From assembly GCF_019710575.1 (NCBI RefSeq), contig NZ_JAHWFK010000060.1, forward strand, positions 41,456-105,455: 64,000 nt of DNA. Reading direction: 5' to 3'. A program made the position numbers and the translations under genes. The stretch's first letter is position 1; each line of letters opens with the position of its first letter. The notes beneath the pieces were generated by a model. It did no database searches. It was not told the origin of the DNA and saw nothing but the letters and a program-made list of their open reading frames with translations. Below are positions 59,533-64,000 of the stretch, one piece after another. Source of the stretch: Paractinoplanes polyasparticus. Lineage in GTDB: Bacteria > Actinomycetota > Actinomycetes > Mycobacteriales > Micromonosporaceae.

Positions 59533-61855
59533 AGGGGGCGCCGGGCCTCGGGTCGTCGGGTAGGCGGAGGGTCGACGTCGGCAGCTGCCAGATGACGCGG
59601 GGGTCGTTCAGTGGTTTGCCGTGCCACATGCGGACGTCGATGGCCGGGCTGTGCAGATCGCCGCGTACCACGGTGGCCTTCTTGCCGTTCGAGAGTGTGA
59701 AGTCCGGCAGGTTCAGGCGCGTCAGGTCGTTGCCGGCGGGCGTGGCCGGCAGCAGGGCGTCGGCCAGCAGCACCGCGTCCCAGGCCGGGATCAGGTAGGT
59801 GCCCAGGTCGTTCGCCTCGCAGGGCTGGCTGGTCAGCTTGGCCGCGGCGTCCAGCGGGCACGCGTTGAGCAGCTGGCCGTCGGAGATGTTGTCCGCGCGG
59901 TCGGCGCAGGTGAACGGGCCTTTGAGCGCTACCAGGTCGCCGTCCTTCTCGATCTGGCGGGTCAGCACCCCGTACGCCTGCTCGGTCAGGTCGGCGCAGC
60001 CGGGGCCACCGACGTTGTAGTTGACCGCCCAGTCCGCGTTGCTGACCGCCCGCAGCTGGTAGTTCGCCATGAAGCGGCTCACCGACACGTCGGCGATGAC
60101 CAGGCGGGGCCGGGAGTGCCCGCACACCTCGTTGACCCGCTGCACGAAACCGGCGAAGCGCGTCCACCGGTCGGCGAAATACAGTACGGCCGGCGGCGTG
60201 GTCTTGTCGGACTCGCAGATGGAGTCGTCGATCTTCTCGAGCGCCGGCAGGTGCCGGGCGGACGATCCGGGCTTGGCCGCGACGGCCGCGAGCAGATCGT
60301 TGACCAGCGACGTCGTGTACTGGTCGGTCGGGTTGGGCTGCTGGTAGATGTCGAGCCGGAAGCCGTCCTGGTAGGCGCGGGCCAGCCGTTTGGCCGTGTC
60401 CGCGGCGTACTGCATGTTCGGCGGCGCCAGCTGGAGGTAGCCGGGCTTGTTGACGAACTTCTGGTCGGGTGCGCCCAGGTCGGCCAGCAGGTTCGGGGCG
60501 ATGAACGGGATGCCGGCCTTGAGCAGGCGGTTGATCGCGCGCTGGGTGTCGTCGCGGCTGTCGCCGCCGCCGATCACGACGACCCGGTCGCCCAGGGCGG
60601 GACGGCGCTTCTCGATCATCGCGGCGACGTCGTCGACGTGTGCGACGTCCGGGCCGGCGTCGGCGATCACCACGTGCACCCGGTGCTTCGTGGTGGCCGC
60701 GATGTGCGACTGGGCGTACAGGAAGGCCCGCAACTGATCGCGCTCGGAGGGGTAGTCGCGGCCGTCGGCGCAGCGTGCCGGGTCGGACTTGAGCGGCTCG
60801 CAGGAGAGCGCGCCCAGCCACACGACGGTCAGGTCGCCCGGTTCCAGCGGCTCGTTCCGGTCGAGGATGCGGCGCTGCAGCTCAGTCGTGACCGGGTCCT
60901 TGCCGAAGGCCGAGGCCGCGAACATGCCCGCGTCGGCGCTGTCGATCAGGCCGTAGCAGCGGCCGTCGGCGGTGGCCCGCAGCGTGGTGATCCCGGTCGA
61001 GGTGGGCAGCGTGTAGCAGTTGTTGACCACGCCGGGCAGCCACTCGTCACGGGTGTAGCCGAGGAAGCTGAGGAACAGGGTCAGTACGGCCAGTACGGCG
61101 TGGTGCGCGGGCTTCAGAGCCGGCTGCCTGACCAGCCCGACCAGCTTGTCGGAGATCACGATGGGCAGCACAATGGCGGCCACCGAGATGCCGAGCGCCC
61201 GCGCCTCGGAGCTGCCCGAGAAGATGTCGGCTACCACCACGGTGGCCAGCGCGAAGACCACCGCGATGCCGCCGAGCAGCCCGACCAGTTTGAAGTCGGC
61301 GGTCAGCGGCACGGCCACGACGGCCAGCCCGAGCGCGACCAGGATGGTGCCGACCCCGACGTAGCCGGTGATCGCGGCGTGCACGATCAGCACCAGCAGG
61401 GCGAGCACGGCCACCAGCCCGGGCCGGTTGCCCGCCGTCAGCATGTCGAGCAGCCGCGACGTCGGCTTCGTGGCCCCGGGCTTGGCCTCCTCCGCGTCTG
61501 CAGCCTTGGCGGCGGCCTCGGCTCTGGCCTCGGCCTCGGCCTTGGCTGCGGCGGCCGCCTTGGCCGCCGCGTCGGCCGCGTCGATGGCCGCAGCGGCGAT
61601 CTTGGCCGAGGCTGCCGCCTTGGCCGCCGCCTCGGCCTCGGACGTGGGCGGGGACGTCGTCTTCCGCACCTCGCCGATGATCCAGAGTGCGCCCCACAGC
61701 ACGGATGCTCCGGCCACCACGTACACGACCGCCCGCCAGCCGGACGAACCGGACAGCAGGGCCCGGCCCAGGATGACCGCGGCCAGCACCACCGCCGCCA
61801 GGCGCAGCAGGGAATCGCCGCTCGGGAGGAAGCGCAGCAGCCGCTGGTAGCGCAT
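59513..61855 (-). CDS. Large multi-membrane protein with extracytoplasmic binding-protein-like domain
   Basis: The 780-residue protein has two N-terminal membrane segments (about 18-38 and 43-62), an Ala/Glu-rich cytoplasmic coiled coil (about 70-125), about five more membrane segments (about 145-270), and a C-terminal extracytoplasmic domain of about 500 residues. That domain (LTVVWLGALSCEPL, VVVIGGGDSRDDTQRAINRLL, IPFIAPNLLADLGAPD, QDGFRLDIYQQPNP, ADWAVNYNVGG) looks like a type 1 periplasmic-binding protein, as in branched-chain amino-acid receptors. It has no cytoplasmic enzyme domain, so it may be a sensor. The ATG at 61855 has AGAGGGG upstream. It overlaps the TIR gene tail to tail. Confidence 0.75.
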   Translation of the reverse strand: MRYQRLLRFLPSGDSLLRLAAVVLAAVILGRALLSGSSGWRAVVYVVAGASVLWGALWIIGEVRKTTSPPTSEAEAAAKAAASAKIAAAAIDAADAAAKAAAAAKAEAEARAEAAAKAADAEEAKPGATKPTSRLLDMLTAGNRPGLVAVLALLVLIVHAAITGYVGVGTILVALGLAVVAVPLTADFKLVGLLGGIAVVFALATVVVADIFSGSSEARALGISVAAIVLPIVISDKLVGLVRQPALKPAHHAVLAVLTLFLSFLGYTRDEWLPGVVNNCYTLPTSTGITTLRATADGRCYGLIDSADAGMFAASAFGKDPVTTELQRRILDRNEPLEPGDLTVVWLGALSCEPLKSDPARCADGRDYPSERDQLRAFLYAQSHIAATTKHRVHVVIADAGPDVAHVDDVAAMIEKRRPALGDRVVVIGGGDSRDDTQRAINRLLKAGIPFIAPNLLADLGAPDQKFVNKPGYLQLAPPNMQYAADTAKRLARAYQDGFRLDIYQQPNPTDQYTTSLVNDLLAAVAAKPGSSARHLPALEKIDDSICESDKTTPPAVLYFADRWTRFAGFVQRVNEVCGHSRPRLVIADVSVSRFMANYQLRAVSNADWAVNYNVGGPGCADLTEQAYGVLTRQIEKDGDLVALKGPFTCADRADNISDGQLLNACPLDAAAKLTSQPCEANDLGTYLIPAWDAVLLADALLPATPAGNDLTRLNLPDFTLSNGKKATVVRGDLHSPAIDVRMWHGKPLNDPRVIWQLPTSTLRLPDDPRPGAPSTGPTE

Positions 61856-61982
61856 CGACACCCCTCTTCGTACTCAGTGGACACCCAGGGTAGGGGAGCG
61901 ACGCCAGTGCGTGAGAAGTCTTGAATAGAAACATGGAGATGTATGAGATAGGGGGGTCCATCTCTGCAGAGGAGCACACCCC

Positions 61983-63794
61983 TTGAGGAAACAGAGCACT
62001 GTCGTGCTGGCCGCCGTCTCCGCGTTCGCGGTGGTGGCGGGCTTCACGGCCATGCCCGCGGCGGCCGCACCCGGCGATGTCGCGACCCGCTCGGCCGACG
62101 TGGAACCAACCGCGTCACTCGGCGAGGACAACCTGCCCCACCCGCTCGCCGAGCAGCGTGAGGCCGAGCGCACCGAGGCCCTCGCCAAGCTGATCGCCGG
62201 CGAGGTGAAGAGCGAGAAGCGTACCGGCTCCGAGGTCATCAAGCTCGGGAAGGGCAAGTTCGTCGAGTACCGCAAGAAGGAGACCAAGACCGACCCGGTG
62301 CTCACGTTCCTGGTCGAGTTCGGCGACGCCACCTACCCGGCGGCCGGCGGCACGGCGGGTCCGCTGCACAACAAGATCGCGGCCCCGGACCGTACGAACG
62401 ACAACTCGACGATCTGGCGGAGCGACTTCAGCCCGTCGTACTACAAGGAACTGCTGTTCGCCAAGAACAAGGAGTCGATGGCGGACTTCTACTACAAGCA
62501 GTCCGGCGGCCGGTACACCGTGGGCGGCGACGTCTCCGACTGGGTGAAGGTGCCCTACAACGAGGCCCGCTACGGCAGCAACGAGATCGGCGAGGACGAC
62601 GGCTACTGGAACTACATCAAGGACACCGCCACCGCCTGGTACGAGTCACAGGTGGCCGCGGGCAAGACGCCCGAGCAGATCAAGGCGTACCTGAAGACGT
62701 TCGACGTCTGGGACCGCGACGATTTCGACAAGGACGGCGACTTCAACGAGGCGGACGGCTACATCGACCACTTCCAGGCCATCCACGCCGGTGAGGGCGA
62801 GGAGGCCGGCGGCGGCGCCCAGGGTGAGGACGCGATCTGGTCGCACCGCTGGTACGCGTTCTCCGACGACGCCGGAACCACCGGTCCCGCGGGCAACCTG
62901 GCCGGCGGCGTGCCGATCGGCGACACCGGCCTCTGGATCGGCGACTACACGACCGAGCCCGAGAACGGTGGCCTCGGCGTCTTCGCCCACGAGTACGGCC
63001 ACGACCTGGGCCTGCCCGACCTGTACGACACGGCCGGCGGCGACAACGGCACCGGCTTCTGGACCCTGATGTCCGGCGGCTCGTGGCTCAACCGCGGCGC
63101 GCCGACCATCGGCTCGACGCCCGGCTACATGGGCGCCTGGGAGAAGATCTTCCTCGGCTGGTCCAACTTCGTGACGGTCAAGCCCGGCAAGAGCAAGTAC
63201 GTGACCCTGGGCTCGGCCGCCAACGGCCAGAGCGACGTGCTGCCCGAGGCGGTCGTGGTGCCCCTGGCCGACGGCTCGTACTACGCCGCCGAGTACCGCA
63301 CGTACACCGGCTACGACGAGACGCTGAAGGTCGGCCCGTACAACTGGGGCTGGCAGGACACCCGGCCCGACTGGGCGGAACGGTTCCCGTACCAGGACGG
63401 TCTGTTGGTCTGGTACGTCAACCCGGCCGTCGGGAACAACAACACGAGCCGTCACCCCGGCACGGGCCTGAGCCTGCCGGTCGACGCGCGCCCCGCGCCG
63501 ATCGTCTTCGGAGACGGCGCGCTGCTCGGCAACCGCCGCCAGCCGTTCGACGCCACGTTCGGCTTGCAGAAGACCGACGCCGTGACGTTCCACCGCAACG
63601 GCGCCGCGGTGTCCCTGCCGAAGCAACCGGCCAAGCCGGTGTTCGACGACTCCGACCCGCTGGCCTACTGGAACGCGGCCAACCCGCAGAACTCGGTGAA
63701 GGTGGCCGGCGCGGGCGTCAAGCTCGAGGTGAAGACCCAGATCACGGGTCTGATCCCGGTGATGACGGTCAAGGTCACTCCGCCCCGCGCGTGA
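61983..63794 (+). CDS. Secreted M6 family metalloprotease (immune inhibitor A-like)
   Basis: The 603-residue protein has a signal peptide (residues 1-29, ending AAAA), a short propeptide rich in Glu/Lys (about 30-100) and an M6 peptidase domain with the zinc motif HEYGHDLGLPD (His336, Glu337, His340) plus an Asp/Asn-rich Ca2+-binding stretch (FDKDGDFNEADG). Such enzymes are extracellular and degrade host or environmental proteins. The start is TTG 61983, supported by AGAGGAG 9 bases upstream and by the signal peptide. A long GC hairpin follows the stop. Confidence 0.93.
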   Translation: MRKQSTVVLAAVSAFAVVAGFTAMPAAAAPGDVATRSADVEPTASLGEDNLPHPLAEQREAERTEALAKLIAGEVKSEKRTGSEVIKLGKGKFVEYRKKETKTDPVLTFLVEFGDATYPAAGGTAGPLHNKIAAPDRTNDNSTIWRSDFSPSYYKELLFAKNKESMADFYYKQSGGRYTVGGDVSDWVKVPYNEARYGSNEIGEDDGYWNYIKDTATAWYESQVAAGKTPEQIKAYLKTFDVWDRDDFDKDGDFNEADGYIDHFQAIHAGEGEEAGGGAQGEDAIWSHRWYAFSDDAGTTGPAGNLAGGVPIGDTGLWIGDYTTEPENGGLGVFAHEYGHDLGLPDLYDTAGGDNGTGFWTLMSGGSWLNRGAPTIGSTPGYMGAWEKIFLGWSNFVTVKPGKSKYVTLGSAANGQSDVLPEAVVVPLADGSYYAAEYRTYTGYDETLKVGPYNWGWQDTRPDWAERFPYQDGLLVWYVNPAVGNNNTSRHPGTGLSLPVDARPAPIVFGDGALLGNRRQPFDATFGLQKTDAVTFHRNGAAVSLPKQPAKPVFDDSDPLAYWNAANPQNSVKVAGAGVKLEVKTQITGLIPVMTVKVTPPRA

Positions 63795-63802
63795 CCTCGG
63801 GT

Positions 63803-63834
63803 GCGCCGGGCCGGCGGTGTTCCCGGCCCGGCGC
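63803..63834 (+). terminator. GC-rich hairpin after the M6 protease gene
   Basis: GCGCCGGGCCGG (63803-63814) and CCGGCCCGGCGC (63823-63834) form a perfect 12-base stem with an 8-base loop, 9 bases after the stop. There is no T run, as is common for actinomycete terminators. It can act in either direction. Confidence 0.75.
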
Positions 63835-63836
63835 GC

Positions 63837-63981
63837 TCAGCGGTCGAGCACGATGTCCGGGAAGTGTTTCCGGATCACCCCGGCCGCGTTGCGGACCTCT
63901 TGCGCGGCGGCCCGCTGGTGGCGCCCGTTACCTTTTTGATCGTCCCCAGCCGGGGACTGCTCGGTCGCTCGGTCCGGTATG
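63837..63981 (-). other. Minus-strand frame at the window edge, unresolved
   Basis: A short open frame ends at 63837 and reads GNGRHQRAAAQEVRNAAGV then IRKHFPDIVLDR before its stop. A TAA lies in frame just upstream near 63984, and no start codon of the usual kind follows it, so this may be the worn 3' end of a gene that extended beyond the right edge or a small gene with an unusual start. It faces the M6 gene across the hairpin. I do not recognise it. Confidence 0.3.
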
Positions 63982-64000
63982 ACTTACTGCCCCTGTCGCA

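Overview
This window is about 70% or more G+C, has long high-GC open frames on both strands, uses many GTG starts and carries families found mostly in Actinomycetota (PF04672/DUF574 methyltransferases, DUF5996, DUF6082, DUF4287, SARP/BTAD regulators, an F420-type LLM oxidoreductase, an HspR-type HAIR site before lon, a DmdR/IdeR-type iron box). I infer a filamentous actinomycete, most likely a member of the Micromonosporaceae such as an Actinoplanes relative. That placement is inference from gene content; there is no rRNA or tRNA gene here to fix it.

Layout. 1-430: remnants of a metal transporter and a diiron monooxygenase. 0.5-12.8 kb: redox enzymes with their regulators (aldo/keto reductase with an XRE regulator; NmrA-like protein and FAD oxidase facing a SARP fused to a degenerate hydrolase), a glycerophosphodiester phosphodiesterase with a carbohydrate-binding module, a NarL-type two-component system with a frameshifted response regulator, and an MFS pump. 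12.8-17.3 kb: a decayed DUF4242/BTAD pair, then an apparent operon of a membrane GGDEF protein and a Ser/Thr kinase-TIR fusion. 17.4-20.9 kb: a secreted CBM6-DUF1996 protein facing a FhuF-like iron reductase, with a LacI-type palindrome and an iron box between them, then a lipoprotein and an acetyltransferase. 21-27.8 kb: Lon, a UDP-glucose pyrophosphorylase-like enzyme, an LLM oxidoreductase, a LexA paralogue, and an AhpD-like protein facing a Cys-rich winged-helix regulator. 28-30.7 kb: a bifunctional penicillin-binding protein. 30.7-34.3 kb: a four-gene ABC importer operon with an embedded methyltransferase. 34.5-40 kb: acetamidase/formamidase, VOC protein, and an MFS-SDR-flavin disulfide reductase operon. 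40-49.3 kb: small metabolic and regulatory genes, including a short PPDK-like protein with a partner HTH protein and a divergent pair of PF04672 methyltransferases. 49.3-50.8 kb: a lower-GC patch. 50.8-57.7 kb: a secreted phosphodiesterase-like protein, a STAS-ATPase regulator, a quinone oxidoreductase behind a SoxR-type operator, a frameshifted MATE pump and a DUF5996 protein. 58-64 kb: a TIR-domain protein that overlaps tail to tail with a large multi-membrane protein carrying an extracytoplasmic binding-protein-like domain, then a secreted M6 metalloprotease.

The window reads as an accessory chromosomal-arm type region: many regulator/target pairs facing each other across short promoters, several genes with one-base frameshifts in otherwise intact sequence (response regulator, DUF4242, MATE, BTAD), and many -10 elements only 6-8 bases before the start codon, which suggests leaderless mRNAs. 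The parts most likely to hold undescribed biology are the GGDEF / kinase-TIR operon, the TIR protein with its membrane receptor-like partner, the SARP fused to a catalytically dead hydrolase, and the small PPDK-like phosphohistidine protein.
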